Positions 14,019 through 21,624 of a DNA stretch of 44,902 nucleotides are shown one piece after another. Positions within the stretch are counted from its first letter, which is position 1, and every line of letters begins with the position of its first letter. The stretch is from Elusimicrobia bacterium UBA4817 (GTDB lineage Bacteria; Elusimicrobiota; UBA8919), in NCBI GenBank assembly GCA_002402375.1, contig DHFT01000012.1:1-44902 (forward strand), read 5' to 3'. A model generated the notes under the pieces. It worked only from the letters and a program-made list of their open reading frames with translations, searched no databases and had not been told where the DNA came from. A program made the position numbers and the translations under genes.

Positions 14019-15973
14019 CCTATCCAAAAGAAAAAATCAGAAATGTTGCGATTGTAGGCAGTGCCGGAAGCGGTAAGACATCTATTATTGAAGCAATTTT
14101 ATTAAACTCAAAAATTACAAATCGGCTTGGCAGGGTTGAAGACGGTAACACTGTAAGCGATTTTAATCCCGATGAGATTGCTCGCGGTTCGTCAATTTAC
14201 ACATCTTTAATTTCATTTGATAATGCCGGCACAAAAATAAATTTGCTTGATACTCCGGGCTATTCCGATTTTGTATGCGATGCGGTTTCCGCTCTTGCAA
14301 CGGCCGACTCCGCGATTTTTGTGTTTGATGCTTTTGCGTCCGTTGATGCCGCTTTTGAGTATCTGTGGGAAAATTGCGACAAACCGAAAGCGATTTTTAT
14401 AAATAAATTAGATAAAGAAGATACGGATTTTGCAAAAACATTAAGCCATCTTAAAGATTTCAACGCTTTGGTAATTCCTGTTTCCGTGCCGAACGATACC
14501 GGAGCAAATCTCTCAAAAGTCGGCTCGGTTATTACGGAAACCTCGGAAGATATGAAAAATCACCGCGAAAAATTTATAGAGGCGGTTGCATCAAGCGACG
14601 ATTCTTTAATAGAAAAATATCTTGACGGCAAGGAGATAACAAACATTGAATTGATGTCAAGTTTTAAGAACGGCATTGCGTCAAAAAAAATAATTCCAAT
14701 TCTCTGCGGGAGTGCGACGAAAAATATCGGATGCGACGGGCTCGCAGGTTTTATAAACGAATTTTTGCCGTCGGCCGGTGTTTTACCCGATACGGATAAA
14801 CCTGCAATGCTCGTTTTCAAAAGTGTTATTGAGCCACACACGGGAAATCTCTCGTTTTTGAAAATATATTCGGGAAAGATTGTTCAGGGAACGGATTACA
14901 AAAATGTTACCAGAAGAACGACGGAGCGGCTGGGAACGCTCTGCACATTACTCGGAAAAAAGAGAACGGAAATAACGGAAGCGGCCGCCGGCGATATAAT
15001 CGTTGCAGTAAAACTTAAAGAAACACAGACAAATGATATTCTCGGCGATGAGACGGCGGCGGGCAAAATCAAACGGATAAATTTTCCGGAGCCATCAATA
15101 AGTATGGCTGTTTTCCCAAAATCAAAAGGCGAAGAGGAAAAAGTCGCATCCGCACTTCAATCAATGATGAGAGAAGACCCGACAATCAAATCATCTTATA
15201 ATGCCGAAACAAAGGAATTGATATTATCCGGACTCGGGGCACTTCATATAGAGGTCGCCATAGCGAGAGTAAAAGAGCGATATGGAATTGATGTTGAGTT
15301 CAAACCGCCGAGGGTGGCATACAGGGAAACAATAAAAAGCACCGCGGAGGTTCAGGGAAAATATAAAAGGCAAACCGGCGGCCGCGGACAATACGGCGAC
15401 TGCTGGCTGAAACTTGAGCCGCTGGAAAGAGGAAAGGGTTTTGAATTTGTAAATGCGATAAGAGAAGGGAGAATTCCGAGAAATTATATTCCGTCGGTAG
15501 AAAAAGGGGTAAGAGAGGCGATGGAGCAGGGCGTTATTGCCGGTTATCCCGTTACCGATATGCGTGCTACTTTATACGACGGCAGTTATCACGAGGTTGA
15601 TTCATCCGATATGGCTTTTAAGATTGCAGGAAGCATGGCGTTAAAAAAAGGGGTTACCGAGTCAAGACCGTGCATACTGGAACCGATTGTTGAACTTGAG
15701 GTTGTAATTCCCGACGAATATATGGGTGCGGTTATGGGTGATTTAAATGCGCGCCGGGGACGGGTTATGGGGGTGGAACGACTCGGGAAAAAGCAAAAAG
15801 TCATAGCGATGGCGCCGCTTTCGGAAATTTCGAAATATGCGACAGATTTGCGTTCAATTACAAAAGGTGCAGGCAGTTTTAAGATGAAATTTTCTCATTA
15901 CGAGGAATCACCCTCAAATATTTCCCAGCCGCTGATAGAAATTTATCAGAAACATCAGCAGGAAGGAAGATGA
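14015..15973 (+). CDS. Elongation factor G-like GTPase (EF-G2 type)
   Basis: A 652-residue translational GTPase with the five-domain EF-G order but shorter than canonical EF-G (about 690-700). The P-loop is 'GSAGSGKT' at 15-22 in place of the usual AHxDxGKTT; G3 is 'DTPGYSDF', G4 is 'NKLD'. Domain IV has 'RQTGGRGQYGDCWLKLEP' and domain V 'SHYEESPSNISQPLIE'. This matches the divergent EF-G-like group found beside scpAB in several phyla. Canonical EF-G translocates the ribosome; the role of these paralogues is unsettled (slow GTPase, recycling or stress translation have been suggested). It overlaps scpB by 4 bp and ends directly before a mosaic repeat. Confidence 0.9.
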   Translation: MTYPKEKIRNVAIVGSAGSGKTSIIEAILLNSKITNRLGRVEDGNTVSDFNPDEIARGSSIYTSLISFDNAGTKINLLDTPGYSDFVCDAVSALATADSAIFVFDAFASVDAAFEYLWENCDKPKAIFINKLDKEDTDFAKTLSHLKDFNALVIPVSVPNDTGANLSKVGSVITETSEDMKNHREKFIEAVASSDDSLIEKYLDGKEITNIELMSSFKNGIASKKIIPILCGSATKNIGCDGLAGFINEFLPSAGVLPDTDKPAMLVFKSVIEPHTGNLSFLKIYSGKIVQGTDYKNVTRRTTERLGTLCTLLGKKRTEITEAAAGDIIVAVKLKETQTNDILGDETAAGKIKRINFPEPSISMAVFPKSKGEEEKVASALQSMMREDPTIKSSYNAETKELILSGLGALHIEVAIARVKERYGIDVEFKPPRVAYRETIKSTAEVQGKYKRQTGGRGQYGDCWLKLEPLERGKGFEFVNAIREGRIPRNYIPSVEKGVREAMEQGVIAGYPVTDMRATLYDGSYHEVDSSDMAFKIAGSMALKKGVTESRPCILEPIVELEVVIPDEYMGAVMGDLNARRGRVMGVERLGKKQKVIAMAPLSEISKYATDLRSITKGAGSFKMKFSHYEESPSNISQPLIEIYQKHQQEGR

Positions 15974-16096
15974 CGCTCGCAAGCAAATTTGTCGGAAACG
16001 CTCATCCGACCGCCCTGTCGGATTTCGCTCTGTTCGTCGCTCCTGAAAGCGAAGTCGCTCCTCAAGGTTCCCTACAAATTTCTTGCTTCGCTTTAC
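15974..16096. repeat. Mosaic CGCTCGCAAGCAAAT repeat, copy 1
   Basis: Starts right after the EF-G-like stop with CGCTCGCAAGCAAATTTG and ends with ACAAATTTCTTGCTTCGCT. The ends form an inverted pair (GCAAGCAAATTT / AAATTTCTTGC). The inner section (GACCGCCCTGTCGG and GTCGCTCCTGAAAGCGAAG) is almost identical to copy 3 at 31577. It fills the whole gap up to the next ribosome binding site. Confidence 0.8.
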
Positions 16097-16113
16097 GATT
16101 TAAGGACTAAAAA

Positions 16114-17052
16114 ATGATTGCACTTTCTACAGCATATAATATTTTAAAACATAAAGACCCGGTTTCGCTGGCGGAGGAAATAGAGTCACTGGGATTTTCG
16201 GCGGTTGAACTCAATGTTGAAGTGCCCGAAAGTTTTATATCAGAAATTGCAAAACGGTTGAAGATTGTTTCCGTGCATAATTATTGTCCGAGGATTGATT
16301 TTATCCCGGAAGGCAGAACGATTTATTCGCCTTATAACATGACATCAACCGACGAAAACGAAAGAACGACGGCGGTTAAACTTACAAAAAAGACAATTGA
16401 TATTGCAAATTCAGTCGGTGCGAAAGCAATTGTGATTCATGCGGGCGAAGTGGATATGGAAATAACAGGGCGGACTTTGGCAAAAAAATATAATGAGACA
16501 AAAGGCGGCGATGATTACAAGAATTATCTTGAAACTTTTTTGGCGGAAAGAAAAGCAAAATCAAAAATTTTTATTGAAAATTTATTGAAGTTCTTTGATG
16601 AACTTATACCTTATGCCGAAAGAAAAAATGTAAAAATAGGAGTTGAAAACAGGTTTTGGGCTAACGAAATACCATCGCTTTCCGACTATAAAATTATTTT
16701 TCAGAAATTTAATTCCGACGCAATCGGACTCTGGTATGATGTCGGACATTCCGTAATCGCCGAAAAACAGGGACTTGTAAAAAATCATCTTGATTTTCTG
16801 GAAAATTATTCCGACCGCCTGGTAGGTGTTCATCTGCACGATGTTATTGATGTTTACGACCACAAGGCACCCGGAACCGGAGAGGTAAATTTTACGGAAA
16901 TTGCAAAATTTCTAAATGAAGATACCATATTAGTTAACGAGACGCATTTGGCATCAACGAAAAATGATTTGATAAACTCAATTGATTATCTGAAAAACCA
17001 TGGATTTCATAAATTTATAGTCGGCGGAAATAAGACCGCCGTACTTTTATAG
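16114..17052 (+). CDS. Sugar phosphate isomerase/epimerase family TIM-barrel protein
   Basis: A 312-residue AP-endonuclease-2-type TIM barrel. Candidate metal-binding residues appear in the expected order along the barrel: His in 'AIVIHAGEVDM', Glu in 'IGVENRFWANE', Asp and His in 'WYDVGHS', His in 'GVHLHDV', and Glu in 'VNETH'. Members isomerise or epimerise sugars such as xylose, inosose and hydroxypyruvate, and the substrate cannot be read from sequence. The neighbouring galT supports a sugar role over DNA repair. The ATG has an AAGGA about 8 nt upstream. Confidence 0.85.
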   Translation: MIALSTAYNILKHKDPVSLAEEIESLGFSAVELNVEVPESFISEIAKRLKIVSVHNYCPRIDFIPEGRTIYSPYNMTSTDENERTTAVKLTKKTIDIANSVGAKAIVIHAGEVDMEITGRTLAKKYNETKGGDDYKNYLETFLAERKAKSKIFIENLLKFFDELIPYAERKNVKIGVENRFWANEIPSLSDYKIIFQKFNSDAIGLWYDVGHSVIAEKQGLVKNHLDFLENYSDRLVGVHLHDVIDVYDHKAPGTGEVNFTEIAKFLNEDTILVNETHLASTKNDLINSIDYLKNHGFHKFIVGGNKTAVLL

Positions 17053-17061
17053 GAGTCAAAA

Positions 17062-18063
17062 ATGCCTGAATTAAGACGAGACCCGATTATCGGAAGATGG
17101 GTAATTGTTGCAACCGAAAGAGGTAAAATACACTCGGACTTTTCAAAATCCGAAGAAGAAATTCCGCCGATTAACGGCAGTTGTCCGTTTTGCCCGGGTA
17201 ACGAGAATAAAACACCTTCGGAAATTCTTTCTTTCAGGGAACCCGGCACAAAAAGAAACGAAAAGGGCTGGTGGGTTCGGGTTATACCCAATAAATATCC
17301 CGTCTTGCGGGTCGAGGGAAACCTCAACCGCAGAGGCGAGGGAATGTTTGATTTTATGGACGGTATCGGCGCCCACGAAGTTGTTATAGAAACCGCAAAA
17401 CATAACGCCGCATTTTCCGATTTGGAAAACAAGAGCGTTGAAGAAATTATTTGGGCGTGGCGTGATAGAATGCTTGACTTAAAAAAAGACATGCGGTTTG
17501 AGTATGTGCTGGTTTTCAAGAATCACGGTAAGGCTGCGGGGGCTTCGCTTGTCCATCCGCATTCGCAGATTATAGCGATGCCGACAGTGCCGGTCAGGGT
17601 AAAACAGGAACTGGAAGGCGGGCGGAATTATTTTGAATACAAGGAGAGATGCGTTTTCTGCGATATTATCAGAGAGGAAATAGAGGCGAATGTACGCATC
17701 GTCTCGGAAAACGAGGATTTTATCTGCATAACGCCGTTTGCGTCAAGATTTCCTTTTGAAACATGCATACTTCCTAAAATACATTCTTCAGTTTTTGAGG
17801 ATTTGCAGAAACATGAGGTCGCCAATCTCGCCCTTATTTTAAGGGACATCAACGGAAGAATGAACAGAACTCTTGAAATGCCTCCGTATAATTTTGTTAT
17901 ACACAATTCACCGTGCAAAAGCGGGAAACTTCCCTATTATCACTGGCATATTGAAATGACGCCTCGGTTGACAAATGCTGCGGGATTTGAGTGGGGAACC
18001 GGTTTTTACATTAACCCTACTCCGCCGGAAGAGGCAGCAAAATTTTTGAGGGAAACACAATAA
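17062..18063 (+). CDS. galT: Galactose-1-phosphate uridylyltransferase
   Basis: A 333-residue HIT-superfamily enzyme exchanging UMP between UDP-glucose and galactose-1-phosphate. The N-terminus has 'PELRRDPIIGRWVIVATER' and the zinc pair 'CPFC'; the active-site motif 'HPHSQ' carries the nucleophilic histidine that is uridylylated. The second half has 'CVFCDII', 'FPFETCILPK' and 'YYHWHIEMTPR'. An AGGAG lies 8 nt before the ATG. It follows the TIM-barrel gene by 9 bp and precedes glgE. With the UDPGP-family enzyme at 22.9 kb it could link galactose or UDP-sugar metabolism to the glucan genes. Confidence 0.95.
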   Translation: MPELRRDPIIGRWVIVATERGKIHSDFSKSEEEIPPINGSCPFCPGNENKTPSEILSFREPGTKRNEKGWWVRVIPNKYPVLRVEGNLNRRGEGMFDFMDGIGAHEVVIETAKHNAAFSDLENKSVEEIIWAWRDRMLDLKKDMRFEYVLVFKNHGKAAGASLVHPHSQIIAMPTVPVRVKQELEGGRNYFEYKERCVFCDIIREEIEANVRIVSENEDFICITPFASRFPFETCILPKIHSSVFEDLQKHEVANLALILRDINGRMNRTLEMPPYNFVIHNSPCKSGKLPYYHWHIEMTPRLTNAAGFEWGTGFYINPTPPEEAAKFLRETQ

Positions 18064-18105
18064 CGGCAATTAAAAATTAAAAATGAGACGGTAAAATCAG
18101 ACCTA

Positions 18106-18164
18106 TTCAACTAGTTTCGTCCCTAAAGGGACTTCCTTCGGTCGCAACTACGAAAGTAGTTGAA
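18106..18164. repeat. TTCAACTA palindrome with inner AAAGGGACT module
   Basis: TTCAACTAGTTTCG (18106-18119) pairs with CGAAAGTAGTTGAA (18151-18164) with one mismatch. The loop contains GTCCCTAAAGGGAC and TTCCTTCGGTCGC, a module also found inside the mosaic repeats at 31600 and 36570. A related copy is at 38362-38403. Confidence 0.75.
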
Positions 18165-18188
18165 TGGATTTTTTGGAGAACGATTAAA

Positions 18189-20099
18189 ATGAAAATTAAA
18201 AATGTATATCCGGAATTGGAAGGCGGGTTATATTCGGTTAAGACGGAAACCGACAGGGAATTTCTTATCTCTTGTGAAACAGAAAGCGACAAAAATCCTG
18301 TCCTGAAATATAAAAAATCATCTGAAAAAAAATGGAAGACCGTTCTGATGCTCAAAGCCGGCGAAAAATATGTCGGCTCTTTTCTGCCGAAATCACCCGG
18401 TTTTTACCAATACGGCATAGACGGTTACGATAAAATATTAGAGGTTATGGCGGAAAAAAAATACGCAAGATTTGCCTCCTGGTATGAAATGTTCCCACGG
18501 TCGCAAGGAACACAATCCGGTAAAAGCGGCACATTTGCCGATTCTGAAAAACGTCTGCCGGATATAAAAAAAATGGGATTTGATGTTATCTATCTTCCAC
18601 CGATTCATCCGATAGGAAAAGCGTTCAGGAAGGGACCGAATAATTCTTTAACGGCAGGACATGACGACCCCGGATGTCCCTGGGCGATAGGAAACGAACA
18701 GGGCGGACATAAATCAATAGAGCCGCAACTCGGAACGATTGATGATTTCAGACACTTCGTCAAAGAAGCAAACAAAACCGGAATTGAAATAGCACTTGAT
18801 ATTGCCCTGCAGTGCTCACCCGACCATCCGTACGTAAAAGAGCATCCCGAGTGGTTTCATAAAAGAGCCGACGGAACAATCGCTTATGCCGAAAATCCGC
18901 CGAAAAAATACGAGGATATTTATCCTTTGAATTTTTATCCGCCGAATCGGGAAGAAATGTGGAAAGAGATGAAATCAATTTTTATATTTTGGAGAAAACA
19001 GGGAGTTACCCATTTCCGCGTTGACAATCCTCACACAAAACCGACGGAATTTTGGAAATGGGTTATTCGTGAAGTTAAAAAAGAATATCCTGATACCGTT
19101 TTTTTTGCAGAAGCATTTACGAATTATGAGAAACTGGAAGAGCTGGCAAGGATTGGATTTTCACAATCATACACTTATTTTACATGGCGAAACGGCAAAA
19201 ATGAACTGATAGAATATGTTTTGAAACTTACTAACTCATATCTGACAAATTTTTTGAGAGCCAACTTTTTTACAAACACGCCGGACATCTGCCCGCCGCT
19301 CATTCAGACAGGCGGCCGCCCTGCTTTCAAAATGCGGCTCGCAATTGCATCAACATTGTCATCGCTCTACGGAATATACAGCGGATACGAATTATGCGAC
19401 GGAAACGCATATCCCGGTACGGAAACTTATGTTGATTCCGAAAAATATCAGTACAAGGTTTGGGACTGGAACAAGCCGGGAAATATCAAGGATTATATCG
19501 GCAAAATAAATGAAATCCGACGGACAAATCCCGCGTTGCAGTATTATGACAATTTGAGAATTTATAATTCAACGAACGACAACGTGCTTTTTTACGGAAA
19601 AAAATATAAAGATAACATAATTCTTATTGCGGCAAATCTTAATCCGAATGAGATTCATGATGCAAGAGTTACCGTTCCGGTTGAAAAATTCGGTATTTCA
19701 TCTGATGAGGACTATATCGTTGAAGAACTCATCACGGGAAAAAAATATGTCTGGCATGGACGAGAAAACTATGTCCGCCTTGAACCGCAGAAAGAACCGG
19801 TTTATCTTTTCAGAATAAGTAAAGATGTAGTCACAAGAAGTCATTCTGAACGAAGTGAAGAATCTCAACTCGCCTTACAACATTCAAAAAAGTTTTTTGA
19901 ACTGCGGGAAAAAGTCGTAAAGCACAACGATGTATATGCTCGGCGGGAACTGGCAACATTTTTTAACAACGAAATTTTGTGGCGGACTTATACCGGCGAA
20001 ACTTATGACGAAAATTACGCCGGCACAATAAACGCAGAAGCAAAAAAACTCGGGTTTCAGTCAATAATCGTTGCATACTTTACAACACCAGGGCATTAA
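18189..20099 (+). CDS. glgE: Alpha-1,4-glucan:maltose-1-phosphate maltosyltransferase (GlgE)
   Basis: A GH13_3-type enzyme that transfers maltosyl units from maltose-1-phosphate to alpha-1,4-glucan. The signature 'DGTIAYAENPPKKYEDIYPL' and the catalytic region 'HFRVDNPHTKP' (nucleophile Asp279, with Arg277) and 'FFAEAFTNYEK' (acid/base Glu308) are diagnostic. The core ends around residue 545 ('EPVYLFRIS'), near where I would expect GlgE to stop. Residues 551-559 read 'SHSERSEES', the translation of a common intergenic repeat, and a 77-residue tail of unknown kind follows ('FFELREKVVKHNDVYARREL', 'GETYDENYAGTINAEAKKLG'). The gene thus looks like GlgE fused through a repeat to another fragment. 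The partner synthase (GlgM) is 1.5 kb downstream. The ATG follows GGAG by 8 nt. Confidence 0.93.
   Translation: MKIKNVYPELEGGLYSVKTETDREFLISCETESDKNPVLKYKKSSEKKWKTVLMLKAGEKYVGSFLPKSPGFYQYGIDGYDKILEVMAEKKYARFASWYEMFPRSQGTQSGKSGTFADSEKRLPDIKKMGFDVIYLPPIHPIGKAFRKGPNNSLTAGHDDPGCPWAIGNEQGGHKSIEPQLGTIDDFRHFVKEANKTGIEIALDIALQCSPDHPYVKEHPEWFHKRADGTIAYAENPPKKYEDIYPLNFYPPNREEMWKEMKSIFIFWRKQGVTHFRVDNPHTKPTEFWKWVIREVKKEYPDTVFFAEAFTNYEKLEELARIGFSQSYTYFTWRNGKNELIEYVLKLTNSYLTNFLRANFFTNTPDICPPLIQTGGRPAFKMRLAIASTLSSLYGIYSGYELCDGNAYPGTETYVDSEKYQYKVWDWNKPGNIKDYIGKINEIRRTNPALQYYDNLRIYNSTNDNVLFYGKKYKDNIILIAANLNPNEIHDARVTVPVEKFGISSDEDYIVEELITGKKYVWHGRENYVRLEPQKEPVYLFRISKDVVTRSHSERSEESQLALQHSKKFFELREKVVKHNDVYARRELATFFNNEILWRTYTGETYDENYAGTINAEAKKLGFQSIIVAYFTTPGH
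19839..19865 (+). repeat. Intergenic-type repeat unit inside glgE (SHSERSEES)
   Basis: The 27-bp block begins AGTCATTCTGAACGAAGTG and is translated in frame as SHSERSEES. It is the half-unit of the TCATTCTGAACGAAG class of dispersed palindromes that is abundant in intergenic DNA of many bacteria, here located in coding DNA at the junction between the GlgE core and its extra C-terminal segment. Confidence 0.8.
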
Positions 20100-20107
20100 A
20101 AATAAAT
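20061..20107 (+). repeat. Direct repeat, left copy (3' end of glgE)
   Basis: The last 39 coding bases and stop of glgE plus 8 nt. It contains ACAACACCAGGGCATTA. It matches the segment at 20828-20875 at about 40 of 48 aligned positions with one gap (hand alignment). The two copies bracket the RHH/PIN module. Confidence 0.75.
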
Positions 20108-20109
20108 AC

Positions 20110-20138
20110 TTGACAAACTACATATATTATAATACAAT
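20110..20138 (+). promoter_or_regulatory. Promoter of the RHH/PIN module
   Basis: TTGACA (20110-20115) with TACAAT at 20133-20138 (17-nt spacer); a TATAAT at 20128-20133 overlaps but is only 12 nt away. Transcription would begin near 20145, at or just before the GGAGG at 20146-20150 that serves the antitoxin. The overlapping TATTATAATAC sequence is a likely autoregulation site for the RHH protein. Confidence 0.6.
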
Positions 20139-20156
20139 GTATTATGGAGGTGCAAT

Positions 20157-20381
20157 ATGAACTCAAATATGTTCACTTTAAGGTTACCCGTCACCGTCAG
20201 AAAAGAATTAGAAAAAATAAGTAAACAAGAAAAAATACCGGCAGGACAAATAGTAAGGGATGCGGTTGACCGTTATATTGCAATAAAACAGTTCAGGAAT
20301 CTTAGAAAAATTGTCCTTCCCTTCGCCGAGGCGCAGGGTCTGATAACGGATGAAGACGTTTTTGAATCGCTTAAAAAATGA
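20157..20381 (+). CDS. Ribbon-helix-helix antitoxin
   Basis: A 74-residue protein with an RHH N-terminus: a beta strand 'MFTLRLPVTVRKELEKISK' followed by a helix-turn-helix pair ending 'IPAGQIVRDAVDRYIAI'. Such proteins dimerise, bind operator DNA as a two-stranded sheet and neutralise a toxin with their C-terminal tail ('GLITDEDVFESLKK' here). The ATG has GGAGG with 6-nt spacing. The stop overlaps the toxin start by 4 bp (ATGA). The antitoxin-first order is opposite to the PIN pair at 3 kb. Confidence 0.88.
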   Translation: MNSNMFTLRLPVTVRKELEKISKQEKIPAGQIVRDAVDRYIAIKQFRNLRKIVLPFAEAQGLITDEDVFESLKK

Positions 20382-20809
20382 CCGAAGGAAATCCCCGTGG
20401 GATGAAAATTGTAATTGATGCAAACGTCGTAATCGCCGCATTTGCTACACGCGGATTATGCAACGAGATATTTGAAATATGTTTAATACAGCATGAAATT
20501 TTTTTATGCGATGCTTTAATCCGGGAGGTAAAAACCGGATTATTAAAAAAAATCAAAGTGCCGGAAAACGTAGTTGAAAATATCGTCAAGTTTTTAGAGA
20601 GCAAAACACTTAAGGTTAAACCGTCGGAAGTTGATAAACGCATCTGTCGCGATTCTAAAGACATTATGGTATTAGGAACGGCTGAAAGTGTTGGCGCGGA
20701 TGTGATTTTGACCGGCGATAAAGATTTGTTAGTTCTAAAAACATATAAGAATACGAAAATCGTAACACCGAGACAGTTTTTAGAACTGCTTAAACAAAAC
20801 CGCAGTTAA
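20378..20809 (+). CDS. PIN-family toxin (COG1569-like)
   Basis: Predicted ribonuclease toxin of the 'putative toxin-antitoxin system, PIN family' group. Acidic motifs: 'KIVIDANVVIAAF' near the N-terminus, 'CDALIREVKTGL' in the middle, 'SKDIMVLGTAESVGAD' and 'ILTGDKDLLVL' at the C-terminal half. The ATG at 20378 overlaps the antitoxin stop and gives 143 residues; the ATG at 20402 gives 135 residues starting 'MKIVIDANVV', which matches the usual family start, so the first eight residues are doubtful. The module lies between two copies of the glgE 3' end. Confidence 0.85.
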   Translation: MTEGNPRGMKIVIDANVVIAAFATRGLCNEIFEICLIQHEIFLCDALIREVKTGLLKKIKVPENVVENIVKFLESKTLKVKPSEVDKRICRDSKDIMVLGTAESVGADVILTGDKDLLVLKTYKNTKIVTPRQFLELLKQNRS

Positions 20810-20827
20810 CTAATGAAGAGATTATAG

Positions 20828-20875
20828 TTGATAATCCATGCATATTTTTCAACACCAGGACATTAGAAAATAAAT
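20828..20875 (+). repeat. Direct repeat, right copy (glgE 3'-end duplicate)
   Basis: Contains TCAACACCAGGACATTAG and matches the end of glgE (20061-20107) at roughly 83 percent of positions. It is non-coding here. It indicates that the RHH/PIN module was inserted at the end of glgE with duplication of that end, or was gained by recombination between such copies. Confidence 0.7.
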
Positions 20876-20929
20876 GTAGTGCGACCATTTACTGGTCGCT
20901 TTTAAGCGAAGATAAATCTTCGCACTACA
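20875..20929. repeat. TGTAGTGCGA cloverleaf-type palindrome
   Basis: Outer arms TGTAGTGCGA and TCGCACTACA (ending 20929) enclose two inner hairpins, GCGACC-atttact-GGTCGC and GCGAAGAT-aa-ATCTTCGC. A second element with the same TGTAGT...ACTACA frame and two inner hairpins lies at 39464-39513 inside coding DNA. Confidence 0.75.
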
Positions 20930-20970
20930 ATTCTTGCGAAAGAATGGCAAATACAAATGGAGGTACACAT

Positions 20971-21591
20971 ATGAAAAATCTATTGATTGTTTTTTTGTTG
21001 TTTTTTACGCTTTACTATTCAGTATATGCTGCGTCACCGATAGAATTGATTCTGCAGGTTGTAGAACCACCCTCGTCGGGCAAAATTCCAAAAGCTGTCA
21101 AAAAAGGGGATATTGTAAATACAGTAATAGAACCTGAAAAAGGAATTTATGGTCTTCCTTGGGGTTCAACTATTGATGAAACATACAAATATTTTGGGAA
21201 ACCGAATGCGATTATTCAACTTGAGGAATCTAAATTGGTTTTGATTTATGGGAGAACTCATAAATTAATTTTTAGGGATGGGAAATTGTTTTGTGTCGAA
21301 ATTCGCGACCAAATTTTAGATTATTCTTTAGCAGATATGTTAGGAGAACATCCCTTTTTTGGGGATAGATGGATTCTATCCCCTGGTATTATGAAAGATA
21401 TATCCAAAAAAGAAATAGTAAAAAAATTTGATAGAGAAAATATAGAAATTCACGAAGAAGAGGATTATCGGTTATTTTATGATGTAGGAAATGTTCGGGT
21501 CACAATCTATTTCTCAAGTTATTCAAGAGTAGATGAAAAAGGTAAAATTTTTAAAGTACATTCTATTTCACTTCTGTATAGTGAAAAATAA
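20971..21591 (+). CDS. Secreted protein of unknown function
   Basis: A 206-residue protein with a clear signal peptide, 'MKNLLIVFLLFFTLYYSVYA', probably cut after VYA. The mature part contains 'GIYGLPWGSTIDETYKYFG', which resembles the repeated 'GI.FG.S..EV...LG' modules of bacterial lipoproteins with an SmpA/BamE-like or DUF-type fold, but I cannot name the family. The rest is beta-rich and hydrophilic. The ATG at 20971 is chosen because GGAGG lies 7 nt upstream and the signal peptide starts there; an in-frame ATG at 20944 lacks both. It stands alone between the PIN module and the GlgM-like gene. Confidence 0.8.
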   Translation: MKNLLIVFLLFFTLYYSVYAASPIELILQVVEPPSSGKIPKAVKKGDIVNTVIEPEKGIYGLPWGSTIDETYKYFGKPNAIIQLEESKLVLIYGRTHKLIFRDGKLFCVEIRDQILDYSLADMLGEHPFFGDRWILSPGIMKDISKKEIVKKFDRENIEIHEEEDYRLFYDVGNVRVTIYFSSYSRVDEKGKIFKVHSISLLYSEK

Positions 21592-21624
21592 ATTAGAATT
21601 GCGAGAAGTTGGTAGGAGGTTTAA

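Noticed and set aside
18106..18164. Factor-independent terminator after galT
   Set aside because: The stem is strong but is not followed by a T run on the + strand, and a sister copy exists at 38362; it fits a dispersed repeat better.
20875..20929. Cloverleaf-like fold as a tRNA gene
   Set aside because: Only about 55 nt with two inner hairpins, no T-loop GTTCRA or anticodon arm, and a sister copy lies in coding DNA.
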